Assembly: GCA_017649485.1 (NCBI GenBank)
Contig: JAGCGS010000027.1
Span: 1-60,095 of the forward strand
DNA length: 60,095 nucleotides
Direction of reading: 5' to 3'
DNA from: Bacteroidaceae bacterium
GTDB taxonomy: Bacteria > Bacteroidota > Bacteroidia > Bacteroidales > Bacteroidaceae
Numbering within the stretch: position 1 is the first letter of the stretch; each line of letters begins with the position of its first letter. Under the pieces are notes generated by a model, which was not told the origin of the DNA, did no database searches, and saw only the letters and a list, made by a program, of their open reading frames with translations. Both the position numbers and the translations under genes were made by a program. Shown one piece after another: positions 25,853 to 36,666 of this stretch.

Positions 25853-28255
25853 ATGAAGAAACTGTTTCTCATGATGATGCTACTGAGTGTACAATGTGCA
25901 CTCTATGCCGCATCTACAGCAGTTATCAAAGGCAAGGTAGTGGATGCTTCTACTGGCCAGGCTATTGACTATGCCGATGTTATCGTGTCCGACCTCAATG
26001 ACAAGATTGTGGCTTCTGGCATAGTGACAGATGGCATATTCACTGTTGAAAAAGTACCTGCAGGTGATGTGCTGGTCATGGTGCGTATGATGGGTTATGA
26101 TCCTTATGTGAGTGAGAAGATAACCTTACGCGACGGCCAGACTCTAGATTTGGGTACTATTTCATTGCAAGAACTGGCTACTGGCTTGTCAGAGGTGACT
26201 GTTGTTGGCGAAAAGAACCAGATTGTATATAAACTGGACCGCCAGCGCATCAGTGGATCTACATCAGTCACGGCTTCAGGTGGTACAGCGGTGGATATCC
26301 TCGCCAATACACCGTCTGTGCAGGTAGATGTGGATGGAGGTCTCACTTTCCGCGGTAGCAGCAATTTCCTGGTATATGTAGATGGCAAACTGAGTCCGCT
26401 GACTGGCACACAAGCCTTGCAACAGATACCAGCTGCTTCTATTGAGGATATTGAACTGATTACCACCCCATCTGCTCGCTACCGTGCCGAGGGTGATGTG
26501 GGTATCATCAACATCACCACCAAGCGTACCAGCGGTAATGGATGGAGTGGTATGTTTAATGCCTCTGGGAGTACATTAGGCACTTGGACAGGTGATGCAT
26601 TGTTGAATTACCGCACAGGCAAACATACTTTCTATGTAGGTGGTACGGCAACCAACATTATGGGTAAGAGTAATTTCCAACAGAAGAAGAAAACGGTGGT
26701 TGACGACTTCACCACTACCTCAGAATCTGATGGTACTCGTTTCAGCGAAAACCGGTCCTTCATAGGCAAGGCTGGATGGCAATATAATGATGGAGAACAT
26801 CATAATCTATCGTTGGATTTGCAAACGGGTCAGACGAAGTTTACACGAGGTGGCGATATGCGTTATGACGAATTAAGACTGCAAGGGTCTGATATTTTGA
26901 ACGATGCCACCTACAACAGCCATGACCGCTATCAACTGAAGAAAGACCTTTTCCAAGCTGCTCTTACCTGGAACTGGAAAATCAATGAAAAGAGTGATTT
27001 CTCTGCCATCAGTCGTTTCCGCTATGACTGGTATTCATTGGAATATACAGAGAGTAACATGTTCGACCTCAGTGGCAAACGCTATGAAGGTACTCGTGGT
27101 TACGAGGAAGAGCATCATTGGGATTGCGACTTCACAGCTACCTACCGTAACCATTATAGTCCTACGGGCAATTTTGAAAGTGGCTATTTCTACTCTACTT
27201 ATAGTGAGCACGGAGAATACAATATCAAGTATTGGGACCGTGGACAAGAACAGTTCAATTGGCAGGATGATTTGCATGCACCATTCTATTATCGTCGTCA
27301 GATTCATGCACTATATGCGATGGTGAACGACAAATTCGGTCAGTTCGAATTTGATGCAGGTCTTCGCGCAGAACGAGTAATTGATTTGGTAGAAATCACA
27401 GTACCTGGTGGTGATCTTGACAAAAAGCGTCTTGACCTTTTCCCTTCAGCCCACCTGTCTTATAACTTGGGTAAGGGTGGCATCTTCACCTTAGGTTACT
27501 CTCGTCGTACCAACCGACCTGGCATCTGGCAAACTGAGCCTTACATCACTTACGAAGATTATTATACCCGCAAGATTGGTAGCACTGACATTCGTCCAGA
27601 GTTCATCAACTCTGTAGAATTGAATTATCACAACTCGTTCGATGGTGGTCACAGCATTTCTTTTGGTGGTTTCTACCGTCATCGCAAGGATGTGGTGGAT
27701 TGGGTGCGCGAAGCTTATGAGCCTGGCGTTACCCTTGACCGCAATGTCAATGCAGGTCGTCAGATAGAACGAGGCTTGGAATTCAGTGGCGTGGTTAAGG
27801 CCAGCAATTGGTGGACAACCACACTGAATGGCAGTTTGTATCAATATGATTTCAAGGCTAAACATGTGGGAACCACTGATGCTGATGGTTTCACCTTCCA
27901 GTTTAACTGGATTAATGCACTATCACTGGCTAAGGACACCAAGCTACAGTTCGATGGTCATTTCATTGGTCCCAAGAGCTTGACACAGGGTAAGGAGCAT
28001 GGTTATGTGTACTTCAACTTGGCCTTCCGTCAGCAGTTACTCAAAGGCAAGCTGGCGTTTGCAGCAGTAGCCAACGATGTGTTCCACACAGCGAAATACT
28101 ACAATCGTCGTTCTACAACAGGTTTAAGTTCAGAGACTTGGGTACGTCCTAAGTATCCTAATATACTATTCTCACTCAGTTATATCTTCAATGCTGGTGG
28201 TAAGCACAGCTCATCAACAGGTGGAGGCTCATTGTTCGAGGGTAGAGACTTCTAA
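25853..28255 (+). CDS. TonB-dependent-receptor-like outer-membrane protein with CarboxypepD_reg domain
   Basis: The 800-residue protein has a signal peptide, then a carboxypeptidase regulatory-like domain (about 22-105: STAVIKGKVVDASTGQAIDYADV in that region), a plug-like segment (VDILANTPSVQVDVDGGLTFRGSSNFLVYVDGK across 140-185, with PAASIEDIELITTPSARY) and a large barrel (OMP_b-brl_3 type) to the C-terminus. No TonB box is obvious. The ligand is unknown, and no SusD partner is adjacent, so a polysaccharide-utilisation role is not indicated. Confidence 0.85.
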   Translation: MKKLFLMMMLLSVQCALYAASTAVIKGKVVDASTGQAIDYADVIVSDLNDKIVASGIVTDGIFTVEKVPAGDVLVMVRMMGYDPYVSEKITLRDGQTLDLGTISLQELATGLSEVTVVGEKNQIVYKLDRQRISGSTSVTASGGTAVDILANTPSVQVDVDGGLTFRGSSNFLVYVDGKLSPLTGTQALQQIPAASIEDIELITTPSARYRAEGDVGIINITTKRTSGNGWSGMFNASGSTLGTWTGDALLNYRTGKHTFYVGGTATNIMGKSNFQQKKKTVVDDFTTTSESDGTRFSENRSFIGKAGWQYNDGEHHNLSLDLQTGQTKFTRGGDMRYDELRLQGSDILNDATYNSHDRYQLKKDLFQAALTWNWKINEKSDFSAISRFRYDWYSLEYTESNMFDLSGKRYEGTRGYEEEHHWDCDFTATYRNHYSPTGNFESGYFYSTYSEHGEYNIKYWDRGQEQFNWQDDLHAPFYYRRQIHALYAMVNDKFGQFEFDAGLRAERVIDLVEITVPGGDLDKKRLDLFPSAHLSYNLGKGGIFTLGYSRRTNRPGIWQTEPYITYEDYYTRKIGSTDIRPEFINSVELNYHNSFDGGHSISFGGFYRHRKDVVDWVREAYEPGVTLDRNVNAGRQIERGLEFSGVVKASNWWTTTLNGSLYQYDFKAKHVGTTDADGFTFQFNWINALSLAKDTKLQFDGHFIGPKSLTQGKEHGYVYFNLAFRQQLLKGKLAFAAVANDVFHTAKYYNRRSTTGLSSETWVRPKYPNILFSLSYIFNAGGKHSSSTGGGSLFEGRDF

Positions 28256-28265
28256 GATAAAAATA

Positions 28266-28297
28266 TTTGGCATAGTTGCTAAATAATATTATCTTTG
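28266..28297 (+). promoter_or_regulatory. Promoter of purM
   Basis: TTTG (28266-28269), 20 nt, then TATCTTTG (28290-28297): a perfect consensus 18 nt before the ATG, giving a very short leader. Confidence 0.8.
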
Positions 28298-28314
28298 CAG
28301 AAATTTAATATTGT

Positions 28315-29484
28315 ATGGATAAACAGAGATATATGATGAGGGGCGTGAGTGCAGCCAAAGAGGATGTACACAACGCTATCAAGAACATCGACAAGGGCAT
28401 CTATCCCCAGGCTTTCTGCAAAATTATACCAGATATCCTGGGTGGTGACCCTGATTATTGCAACATCATGCATGCTGACGGTGCCGGCACAAAGTCAAGC
28501 CTCGCCTACATGTATTGGAAAGAGACTGGCGATCTCTCCGTATGGAAAGGCATTGCGCAAGATGCTTTGATTATGAATATCGACGACCTATTGTGCGTTG
28601 GTGCTACTGACAACATCTTGGTATCCTCTACCATCGGACGAAACAAACTGCTGATACCCGGTGAGGTTATTTCGGCTATCATCAATGGCACTGATGAATT
28701 GTTGGCAGAACTCCGAGAAATGGGTGTGGGCGCATACGCTACAGGTGGTGAAACTGCTGATGTGGGCGACTTGGTACGCACTATCATTGTGGACTCTACT
28801 GTGACTTGCCGCATGAAACGCAGTAATGTGATTGACAATGCCAATATCCGTCCTGGGGATGTGATTGTGGGTCTTTCCTCATCAGGCCAAGCTACATACG
28901 AACATGAATATAACGGTGGCATGGGCAGCAATGGCTTAACTTCTGCACGTCATGACGTATTCAGCAAGTATTTGGCAGAGAAATATCCTGAAAGCTATGA
29001 CAAGGCTGTACCTAAGGAACTGGTATATTGCGGTGGTTTGAAGTTGACAGATAACGTGAAGGACAGTCCGTTAAATGCTGGCAAGTTGGTGCTTTCCCCT
29101 ACCCGTACCTATGCTCCAGTTGTAAAAAAGCTGCTGGATGCCTTGCGTCCTGAGATACATGGTATGGTACACTGCTCAGGTGGTGCCCAGACCAAGGTGC
29201 TGCACTTTGTAGGCGACAATTGCCGTATCATCAAAGATAACATGTTCCCCGTTCCGCCATTGTTCAAGACTATCCATGAACAGAGTGGAACTGACTGGCA
29301 GGAGATGTATAAGGTGTTCAATATGGGACATCGTTTTGAAGTTTATCTGCCTGCTGAACATGCGGCTGAGGTGATAGCTATATCAAAGAGTTTCATTATT
29401 GATGCCCAAGTGGTGGGACACATTGAGGAGAGCGATAAGAAAGAGTTGATTATCCGCAGTGAGTTTGGTGAGTTTATATATTGA
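28315..29484 (+). CDS. purM: Phosphoribosylformylglycinamidine cyclo-ligase (AIR synthase)
   Basis: The 389-residue protein, longer than E. coli PurM, has AIR synthase motifs: HADGAGTKSSLAYMYW, MNIDDLLCVGA, ATGGETADVGD and VIVGLSSSGQATYEHEYNGGMGSNGLTSAR (in shorter blocks). It closes the imidazole ring in purine synthesis. The long insert region is typical of the Bacteroidetes type. The stop codon lies inside a heptamer repeat patch. Confidence 0.93.
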   Translation: MDKQRYMMRGVSAAKEDVHNAIKNIDKGIYPQAFCKIIPDILGGDPDYCNIMHADGAGTKSSLAYMYWKETGDLSVWKGIAQDALIMNIDDLLCVGATDNILVSSTIGRNKLLIPGEVISAIINGTDELLAELREMGVGAYATGGETADVGDLVRTIIVDSTVTCRMKRSNVIDNANIRPGDVIVGLSSSGQATYEHEYNGGMGSNGLTSARHDVFSKYLAEKYPESYDKAVPKELVYCGGLKLTDNVKDSPLNAGKLVLSPTRTYAPVVKKLLDALRPEIHGMVHCSGGAQTKVLHFVGDNCRIIKDNMFPVPPLFKTIHEQSGTDWQEMYKVFNMGHRFEVYLPAEHAAEVIAISKSFIIDAQVVGHIEESDKKELIIRSEFGEFIY

Positions 29485-29506
29485 ACATTGACCGTTGACC
29501 GTTATA
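29479..29506. repeat. Heptamer repeat, four units, over the purM stop
   Basis: TATTGAA, CATTGAC, CGTTGAC, CGTTATA in phase; the TGA stop of purM (29482-29484) is formed by the first unit. Confidence 0.75.
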
Positions 29507-29527
29507 TTAGTAAACAAAACATAAAAT

Positions 29528-30640
29528 ATGGCTGATCAAAACACCATATTAGAGAAATTGGATGGATTGGCCCCTCGCTTTGAAGAAGTTTCAACTTTAA
29601 TAACTGATCCCAGCGTGATAGCCGATCAAGAACGCTATGTTAAGCTCACGAAGGAATATAAGGAGTTGGAACGACTGATGACTGCTCGCAAAGAGTATCG
29701 TGAGCTATTAGGACGAATCGACGAGGCAAAAGACTTGCTTGCTAACGAGGATGATGCTGAGATGAAAGAGATGGCTCGTGAGGAACTGAACCTCTGTGTC
29801 GAACGTCAGCCACAGTTGGAGGAAGAAATCAAGCTGATGCTAATACCTGCCGACCCGATGGATAGCCGCAATGCCATACTGGAGATCCGTGGTGGTACAG
29901 GAGGCGATGAAGCCGCCCTCTTTGCTGGGGATCTATTCCGTATGTACTCCAAATTTTGCGAAAACAAAGGTTGGAAGCTTGAGGTATCAAGTGCCAGCGA
30001 AGGTGCTGTGGGTGGTTTCAAGGAAATCATCTGTCCCATCACAGGTGAAGGTGTATATGGAACTTTGAAATATGAGTCGGGGGTGCACAGAGTACAACGA
30101 GTACCCGCAACTGAGACACAAGGCCGTGTTCACACCTCGGCAGCATCAGTAGCAGTATTGCCAGAGGCTGAGCCTTTCGAGGTAAGTATCAATGAGGGTG
30201 AGATACGTTGGGACACTTTCCGTAGTAGCGGTGCAGGAGGTCAGAATGTAAACAAGGTAGAATCTGGTGTTCGTTTGCGCTACAACTGGAAGAACCCCAA
30301 TACAGGCATCGTGGAGGAGATTCTAATTGAGTGTACTGAGACACGCGACCAGCCCAAGAATAAGGAACGTGCCCTGTCGCGCCTGCGTTCATTCATCTAT
30401 GACAAAGAACACCAAAAATATGTTGACGATATCGCTGCTAAACGCAAGACGATGGTATCTACAGGCGACAGATCGGCCAAGATTCGCACTTACAACTACC
30501 CGCAAGGACGAATCACTGACCATCGCATCAACTACACCATATATAATTTACCAGCCTTTATGGATGGTGATATACAAGATTGCATTGACCACCTAATTGT
30601 GGCAGAAAATGCTGAACGAATGAAAGAAAGTGAGTTATGA
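29528..30640 (+). CDS. prfA: Peptide chain release factor 1
   Basis: The 370-residue protein has the class I release-factor layout: an N-terminal helical domain, the RVPATETQGRVHTSA region with the PxT anticodon-like tripeptide (PAT) of RF1, and the peptidyl-hydrolysis motif GGQ in SSGAGGQNVNKVESGVRL. PAT with no SPF motif supports RF1 (UAA/UAG), not RF2. It overlaps the next gene by ATGA. Confidence 0.95.
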   Translation: MADQNTILEKLDGLAPRFEEVSTLITDPSVIADQERYVKLTKEYKELERLMTARKEYRELLGRIDEAKDLLANEDDAEMKEMAREELNLCVERQPQLEEEIKLMLIPADPMDSRNAILEIRGGTGGDEAALFAGDLFRMYSKFCENKGWKLEVSSASEGAVGGFKEIICPITGEGVYGTLKYESGVHRVQRVPATETQGRVHTSAASVAVLPEAEPFEVSINEGEIRWDTFRSSGAGGQNVNKVESGVRLRYNWKNPNTGIVEEILIECTETRDQPKNKERALSRLRSFIYDKEHQKYVDDIAAKRKTMVSTGDRSAKIRTYNYPQGRITDHRINYTIYNLPAFMDGDIQDCIDHLIVAENAERMKESEL

Positions 30641-32514
30641 AGTGGATAGAAAATCTATCATTGAAAGGAGCAACAGTACGTATTGAAGCCTTATTGAAAA
30701 GGTTTCCCATGACAGTGCTGTTCACGATAGCCTTTACAATCATTTTGCTCTTGCTGATATGGGACAGTGATTTCTTCCCAAGTAGCGATGCTGTGTTGTT
30801 CATGTTATTTTTCTATCCTCCTACAGCAGCGATATTGGGTTTGTCGCTACACCTGTGGAGCGAGGAGCAGACCAACAAAAGCAAGTGTAAACTGATACAT
30901 GGAATAGCACAAGGATTCTGGTTCCTATTATGCCTGTATATTTCGTTATCTTACTTCTCCGACACCGTAGAGTTTGGTATTGGCATGCTATCCACTCTTT
31001 TACTGATATTCACATCAGTATTCTTCCTGTCTTTCCTCAAGAAAAGAGATGACATAGAAGCTTGGAATTTTGCAGTCAACTTACTGATAGGCAGCGTTAT
31101 CTCCACTATCGTTAGTGCCATCCTATTAGGAGGAATCGCCCTACTACTGTGGGGCATAGAGATGCTGTTCGACCTCGACTTCCCCAACGACCTCTACCTA
31201 AGTGTCACTCTTTTTTGCATGATGACCCTAAACATCCTACTCTTCTTGATGCAGATTCCCAATGGAGAGGCCAAACACAATCGTGATATCAACCGCATGA
31301 ACGATTTCGGCAAGGTTGTGGTACATGCCTTGTTCGTGCCATTACAATATGCCTACCTTATCACCTTATACGTTTATACACTCACCATTCTCATATCGTG
31401 GGAGTTGCCTACAGGTGGCGTGGTATGGTTGGTAACCACCATGATGATGGGCATGCTGTTTATCATCACGTTGATTTATCCTTTACTATTTCATGACAAC
31501 AAACCTTTCGACAAGAAACTGGTTCGTTGGCTTTCCGCTCTGGCCTTACCTTTATTGGTTTTGATGACCGTGGGTATATGGAAACGCATTGAGGATTACG
31601 GTTTTACTGTATCACGTTTCTATGTGATACTGTTCAATATATGGTGCTATGTGGTGTGCATCTACATTTTCCTTCGCAGAGCTAAACGCATCCTATGGAT
31701 ATTGATTTCTTTTGTGCTGGTGTTTTTCATATCCTCGATAGGTCCTTGGAATGTTGCTGCCACAACGCGGCGTATATTGACTAGGCAGGTTGATAATATC
31801 TTTGCACAGACTGGTGCCAGATTGCCTCTGGACTATACTCGCTTCGACAGTCTAACGAAGACAATGGAAAAGCATGATGCTGATGTACTGAAAGGCAAAC
31901 TGAGTTACCTGAAATTCGACCTCGATGGCGATTCATTGGTGACCAGATGGCTCGATGGTTTGGTAGATTTGCACACCAACCCCTATTGGGAAGGGCCTAA
32001 TCCAAATGATACCCTGAATAATGAACCAGTAAAGGTCGATCCAACTCATATTGAATTCCCCAGTGCCTACATGCCTTACGATATCATTGACATACCCAAA
32101 GGCAATTTCTTGAAGATAAAGCAAGTGAATGAATATTACAACAACCAGCGTCTCTCTTGGCAAGACAGCGTCCTATACATGGTAGTAGTATATTCGCAAG
32201 ATACGCTGAACTACAGTACAAAGTTCGAGATTCCTTTCCGTCAGTTGCAGGAAATAGCTGCCGAAGAAAGCAATCAACAGCCTTTCACCGTTGACAATGG
32301 CGAATCCTCATTGCTGGTTTGGGCCTTCGAGGTGACGAGTACTGATATCGAGCTTGAAGGAGATGAAACCGGTATGGTAGATCCAGACTTTAAAGATTTC
32401 CATGTGCAAGGCATGCTGTTCTTGCGTGAAGCAGCTTTCAGGAAAGAGCCCTTGAAAGATGAGGAGGTAGTTGAAGAAGAGGAAGAAGAAATCATTGATT
32501 ATCCAGAAAGATAA
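30637..32514 (+). CDS. DUF4153-type polytopic membrane protein
   Basis: The 625-residue protein has about ten to twelve hydrophobic helices in the first 390 residues and a soluble C-terminal part of about 230 residues ending in an acidic tail rich in Glu. It resembles DUF4153 proteins, whose function is unknown. The start is fused to the prfA stop (ATGA), indicating translational coupling. A transport or envelope role is only a guess. Confidence 0.75.
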   Translation: MKWIENLSLKGATVRIEALLKRFPMTVLFTIAFTIILLLLIWDSDFFPSSDAVLFMLFFYPPTAAILGLSLHLWSEEQTNKSKCKLIHGIAQGFWFLLCLYISLSYFSDTVEFGIGMLSTLLLIFTSVFFLSFLKKRDDIEAWNFAVNLLIGSVISTIVSAILLGGIALLLWGIEMLFDLDFPNDLYLSVTLFCMMTLNILLFLMQIPNGEAKHNRDINRMNDFGKVVVHALFVPLQYAYLITLYVYTLTILISWELPTGGVVWLVTTMMMGMLFIITLIYPLLFHDNKPFDKKLVRWLSALALPLLVLMTVGIWKRIEDYGFTVSRFYVILFNIWCYVVCIYIFLRRAKRILWILISFVLVFFISSIGPWNVAATTRRILTRQVDNIFAQTGARLPLDYTRFDSLTKTMEKHDADVLKGKLSYLKFDLDGDSLVTRWLDGLVDLHTNPYWEGPNPNDTLNNEPVKVDPTHIEFPSAYMPYDIIDIPKGNFLKIKQVNEYYNNQRLSWQDSVLYMVVVYSQDTLNYSTKFEIPFRQLQEIAAEESNQQPFTVDNGESSLLVWAFEVTSTDIELEGDETGMVDPDFKDFHVQGMLFLREAAFRKEPLKDEEVVEEEEEEIIDYPER

Positions 32515-32522
32515 AATAAACT

Positions 32523-33359
32523 ATGAATCGTAAAAAGTTATTTGAGAACATTCTCAAAAAGCAGTCGTTCCTGTGTGTGGGACTGGACACTGACATCAAG
32601 AAAATCCCAGAGCACCTGTTGCAGGAAGAAGACCCCATATTCGCATTTAACAAGTCAATCATCGATGCTACTGCTGACCTCTGCATCGCTTACAAGCCCA
32701 ATCTGGCATTCTATGAGTGCATGGGCGTGAAGGGTTGGCTGGCATTTGAAAAGACAGTGAACTATATCAAGGATAACTATCCTGACCAGCTGGTCATCGC
32801 TGATGCCAAGAGAGGCGATATTGGCAACACCTCTGCCATGTATGCCCGTTGCTTCTTCGAGGAAGGTCGAGTGGATGCTGTGACTGTTGCCCCCTATATG
32901 GGTGAAGACAGCGTGAAACCTTTCTTGGGTTATAATGGTAAGTGGGTTATTTTATTGGCTCTGACCAGTAATAAAGGTTCACACGACTTCCAACTGACGG
33001 AAGACACTCAGGGTGAAAAACTGTTTGAGAAAGTACTGCGCAAGTCGCAGGAATGGGCAGATGCCGACCAACTGATGTTTGTAGTAGGCGCTACACAAGG
33101 CAGAGCCTTTGAAGACATCCGCAAGATTGCCCCTAATCACTTCCTGCTGGTACCTGGTGTGGGTGCCCAGGGTGGTTCGCTTCAAGAGGTTTGTCAGTAT
33201 GGAATGAACAGCCAGTGTGGTTTGATTGTAAACTCCAGCCGAGGCATCATCTATGCCAGCAAGGCAGAAGATTTTGCTTATGCAGCACGCCAAGCAGCCA
33301 AGGATTTGCAGGAGCAAATGTCAAAACAATTGCAAATATTGCCTAATTTAGACAAATAG
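32523..33359 (+). CDS. pyrF: Orotidine 5'-phosphate decarboxylase
   Basis: The 278-residue protein is of the longer OMPDC type 2. It has FLCVGLDTD, the catalytic [11 protein letters not shown] (Lys-Asp dyad) and the C-terminal phosphate-binding region ([11 protein letters not shown] and NSSRGIIYA). It makes UMP. It follows the DUF4153 gene by 8 nt in the purM-prfA-DUF4153-pyrF unit. Confidence 0.95.
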   Translation: MNRKKLFENILKKQSFLCVGLDTDIKKIPEHLLQEEDPIFAFNKSIIDATADLCIAYKPNLAFYECMGVKGWLAFEKTVNYIKDNYPDQLVIADAKRGDIGNTSAMYARCFFEEGRVDAVTVAPYMGEDSVKPFLGYNGKWVILLALTSNKGSHDFQLTEDTQGEKLFEKVLRKSQEWADADQLMFVVGATQGRAFEDIRKIAPNHFLLVPGVGAQGGSLQEVCQYGMNSQCGLIVNSSRGIIYASKAEDFAYAARQAAKDLQEQMSKQLQILPNLDK

Positions 33360-33406
33360 AGCACAAATAAAGTCTGCTTGATGCAGTCAATATCAAAAAA
33401 AGACAT

Positions 33407-33414
33407 TACTTTTG
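33407..33414 (+). promoter_or_regulatory. -7 element of the lpx operon
   Basis: TACTTTTG fits TAnnTTTG and lies 28 nt before the lpxD ATG. No clear -33 TTTG is at the usual distance. Confidence 0.5.
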
Positions 33415-33442
33415 TAGCCGAATTAAGAAACTGACAATAGAC

Positions 33443-34483
33443 ATGGAGTTTTCAGCACAACAAATAGCCGCCTTTGTGCAAGGCGAAATTGTGGGAGATG
33501 CACAGGTTACCGTGAATACCTTTGCTAAGATTGAAGAGGGAAAGCCGGGCAGTATCACATTTCTTGCAAATCCGAAATATACACACTTTATATATGACAC
33601 CGAAGCCAGCATTGTGTTGGTGAATCGCGACTTTGTAGCAGAGAAGCCCATCAAGGCTACTCTCATCAAGGTGGATAATGCCTACGAAACCTTGGCAAAG
33701 CTAATGGCGCTCTACGAGAAGAGCATGGGTCACAGAACAGGCATATCGTCCATGGCAGTGATTGCCGACAGCGCGAAGATTGGCAGTGATGTGTTCATTG
33801 GAGCTTATGCTGTGATTGATGAAGGTGCCTGGATTGGCAGCAATACGCAGATTTATCCCCATACTTATATAGGCAAGAACGTCCATATCGGCGAAGATTC
33901 CCTGCTCTACTCAGGTGTGAATGTATATCATGACTGCAAAATAGGCAATCGTGTAACTTTGCACTCAGGCGTAGTGATTGGTGCTGATGGATTTGGTTTT
34001 GCCCCCACTCCAACAGGATATAACAAAATTCCGCAGATTGGAAATGTCATCATTGAAGATGATGTTGAAATAGGAGCCAACACATGTGTTGACCGTGCCA
34101 CCATGGGTTCAACCATTGTACACAAGGGTGTAAAGCTGGACAACCTGATTCAGATTGCCCACAACGATGAGATAGGTGCTAACACCGTAATTGCAGCACA
34201 ATCGGGCTTAGCAGGTTCCGCCAAGATGGGCGAATGGTGTGTGATTGCAGGGCAGGTTGGCATATCAGGCCATCTCACCATAGGCAACCATGTAACACTG
34301 GGTCCACAATCAGGCATCATCAGTTCCATCCCTGACGGCAAGACCATGATAGGTTCACTGCCAATGGAAGATAAGGGATGGTTCAAGGTACAAGCCATCA
34401 TGAGACGCTTGCCGGATATGTACCGCGAACTGAATGCCTTGCGTAAAGAATTAAACGAACTTAAAAAAGACAAAACCGAATAA
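33443..34483 (+). CDS. lpxD: UDP-3-O-acylglucosamine N-acyltransferase
   Basis: The 346-residue protein has the N-terminal uridine-binding domain (to about 100) followed by hexapeptide repeats forming a left-handed beta helix, with the catalytic His in [11 protein letters not shown] and the LpxD element [20 protein letters not shown] (about 255-275). It adds the second hydroxyacyl chain in lipid A synthesis. It starts the lpxD-lpxC/fabZ-lpxA operon with zero gap to the next gene. Confidence 0.95.
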   Translation: MEFSAQQIAAFVQGEIVGDAQVTVNTFAKIEEGKPGSITFLANPKYTHFIYDTEASIVLVNRDFVAEKPIKATLIKVDNAYETLAKLMALYEKSMGHRTGISSMAVIADSAKIGSDVFIGAYAVIDEGAWIGSNTQIYPHTYIGKNVHIGEDSLLYSGVNVYHDCKIGNRVTLHSGVVIGADGFGFAPTPTGYNKIPQIGNVIIEDDVEIGANTCVDRATMGSTIVHKGVKLDNLIQIAHNDEIGANTVIAAQSGLAGSAKMGEWCVIAGQVGISGHLTIGNHVTLGPQSGIISSIPDGKTMIGSLPMEDKGWFKVQAIMRRLPDMYRELNALRKELNELKKDKTE

Positions 34484-35869
34484 ATGTTGAAACAAAAAAC
34501 ACTGAAAGAGAGTTTCTCACTGAGCGGCAAAGGATTGCACACAGGCTTGGTGCTGCAGGTAACCTTCAACCCCGCCCCTGACAACTTCGGCTATAAGATT
34601 CAGCGCACAGATCTGGAAGGACAGCCGATTATTGACGCTATTGCCGAGAACGTGACAGAGACAACACGAGGCACCGTACTTTGCAAGAATGGTGTGAAGG
34701 TAAGTACTGTAGAACATGGTTTGGCAGCTCTTTATGCATCTGGTATTGACAATTGTCTGATACAAGTAGATGGACCCGAGTTCCCCATCTTAGATGGCAG
34801 TGCGAAATACTTTATGGATGGCATTGAACGTGTAGGTACACAGGAGCAGACTTCCGTTAAGGACTATTTCGTCATCAAGTCGAAGATAGAGTTCCGCAAC
34901 GAAAAGACAGGTTCATCCATCATTGTGCTGCCAGATGACGAGTTCAGTCTGAATGTATTGATATCTTACGATTCAACGATATTACCCAACCAGTATGCCA
35001 CACTGGAAGATATGACTAAGTTCAAGGATGAGATAGCCAACGCGAGGACTTTCGTATTCGTTCGCGAGATTGAACCATTGTTACAGTTGGGTTTAATCAA
35101 GGGTGGCGACCTTGACAATGCCATTGTGATTTACGAACGTCAGTTGTCGCAAGAGAAATATGACCAGCTGGCAGATGTGATGGGTGTGCCTCACATGGAT
35201 GCCACCCAATTGGGTTACATCATGCATAAACCACTGGTTTGGGCTAACGAATGTGCGCGCCATAAATTGCTGGATGTGATTGGCGATATGGCACTGATAG
35301 GCAAGCCCATCAAAGGCCGCATCATCGCTACCCGTCCAGGACATACGGTAAACAATAAGTTTGCCCGTGAGATGCGTCGCCAAATCAGGTTGCATAGTGT
35401 TCAGGCTCCCAAATATGATGTCAATGCGGCACCGCTGATGGATGTGAATAAGATTCGCAAGCTTATCCCACACCGTTATCCCATGCTGTTGGTGGACAAG
35501 ATTATTGAGATTGGTCCTGACTACATCGTGGGTGTGAAGAACATCACAGGCAATGAGCCTTATTTCCAAGGTCATTTTCCCTTGGAGCCAGTCATGCCAG
35601 GTGTCCTGCTGGTGGAAGCGATGGCGCAGACAGGCGGCTTGTTGGTGCTGAATCAGGTAGATGAGTTGGAGCATTATTCCACCTATGTCCTGAAAATCGA
35701 CAATGTGAAGTTCCGCAAGAAAGTAGTACCAGGCGATACGCTGGTGTTTAAGATAGAGACCATTCAGCCTTTACGTCGTAATGTCACCACTATGCGAGGC
35801 TATGCTTTCGTGGGTGAAGACGAGGTTTGTGAGGCAGAAGTGATGGCACAAGTAGTGAGAAACAAATAA
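34484..35869 (+). CDS. lpxC-fabZ: Bifunctional UDP-3-O-acyl-GlcNAc deacetylase / 3-hydroxyacyl-ACP dehydratase
   Basis: The protein of 461 residues is a fusion. Residues 1 to about 300 are LpxC, with KGLHTGL, the zinc ligand region VEHGLAALYASGIDNC and a second zinc pair region near HKLLDVIGD. Residues about 315-461 are FabZ, with LIPHRYPMLLVDKI and the catalytic GHFPLEPVMPGVLLVEAMAQ (about 365-385). It commits lipid A synthesis and dehydrates hydroxyacyl-ACP. This fusion is characteristic of Bacteroidetes and supports the taxonomic call. Confidence 0.95.
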   Translation: MLKQKTLKESFSLSGKGLHTGLVLQVTFNPAPDNFGYKIQRTDLEGQPIIDAIAENVTETTRGTVLCKNGVKVSTVEHGLAALYASGIDNCLIQVDGPEFPILDGSAKYFMDGIERVGTQEQTSVKDYFVIKSKIEFRNEKTGSSIIVLPDDEFSLNVLISYDSTILPNQYATLEDMTKFKDEIANARTFVFVREIEPLLQLGLIKGGDLDNAIVIYERQLSQEKYDQLADVMGVPHMDATQLGYIMHKPLVWANECARHKLLDVIGDMALIGKPIKGRIIATRPGHTVNNKFAREMRRQIRLHSVQAPKYDVNAAPLMDVNKIRKLIPHRYPMLLVDKIIEIGPDYIVGVKNITGNEPYFQGHFPLEPVMPGVLLVEAMAQTGGLLVLNQVDELEHYSTYVLKIDNVKFRKKVVPGDTLVFKIETIQPLRRNVTTMRGYAFVGEDEVCEAEVMAQVVRNK

Positions 35870-35882
35870 AACTGGAATAAAT

Positions 35883-36662
35883 ATGAGCAATCAAATCAGT
35901 CCGTTGGCTTACGTTGACCCTGCTGCAAAAATAGGTGATGGCAGCAAGATTGGTCCATTCTGCTTCATCGACAAGGGTGTGGAGATGGGCGACAACAATG
36001 TGTTGATGAATAATGTGTCCATTCATTATGGCGCGCGCATCGGCAATGGCAACACCTTCTTCCCTGGATGCAGCATCAGTACCCTACCCCAAGATTTAAA
36101 GTTCAAGGGTGAGGACTCAGTTGCCATCGTGGGCAATAACAACAGCATACGTGAGAATGTAACCATCAGCCGCGGCACTGCCTCTCGAGGTGAAACTGTG
36201 GTGGGCAGCAACTGTCTGTTGATGGAAAACATGCATGTGGCACATGATTGTGTGTTGGGTAATGGCCTCATCATCGGCAACTCCACGAAACTGGCTGGTG
36301 AAGTGGAGATTGACGACAACGCCATCATCAGTGCTGTGGTACTGGTACATCAATTCTGCCGCATTGGTGGCTATGTAATGATACAGGGCGGATGCCGCTT
36401 CTCGAAGGATATCCCTCCATACATCGTGGCTGGTCGAGAGCCAACCATCTATTGTGGTATCAACATCGTAGGCCTTCGTCGCCGTGGCTTCTCCAATGAA
36501 ACCATCGAGCAAATCCACAATGCCTATCGTGTAATCTACCAGAGCGGTTTGAATGTCACCAATGCCCTGCGTAAGATTGAAGAAGATATGGTGATGACAC
36601 CTGAAATCAAGTACATTGTTGATTTTATCAGAAGTTCAAAACGAGGAATTATAACTGGATAA
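35883..36662 (+). CDS. lpxA: UDP-N-acetylglucosamine acyltransferase
   Basis: The 259-residue protein has hexapeptide repeats (ISPLAYVDPAAKIGDGSKIG) and the catalytic His121 in MHVAHDCVLGN, then a C-terminal helical part (GLRRRGFSNETIEQIHNAYR). It performs the first step of lipid A synthesis. It lies 13 nt after the fusion gene. Confidence 0.96.
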   Translation: MSNQISPLAYVDPAAKIGDGSKIGPFCFIDKGVEMGDNNVLMNNVSIHYGARIGNGNTFFPGCSISTLPQDLKFKGEDSVAIVGNNNSIRENVTISRGTASRGETVVGSNCLLMENMHVAHDCVLGNGLIIGNSTKLAGEVEIDDNAIISAVVLVHQFCRIGGYVMIQGGCRFSKDIPPYIVAGREPTIYCGINIVGLRRRGFSNETIEQIHNAYRVIYQSGLNVTNALRKIEEDMVMTPEIKYIVDFIRSSKRGIITG

Positions 36663-36666
36663 TACT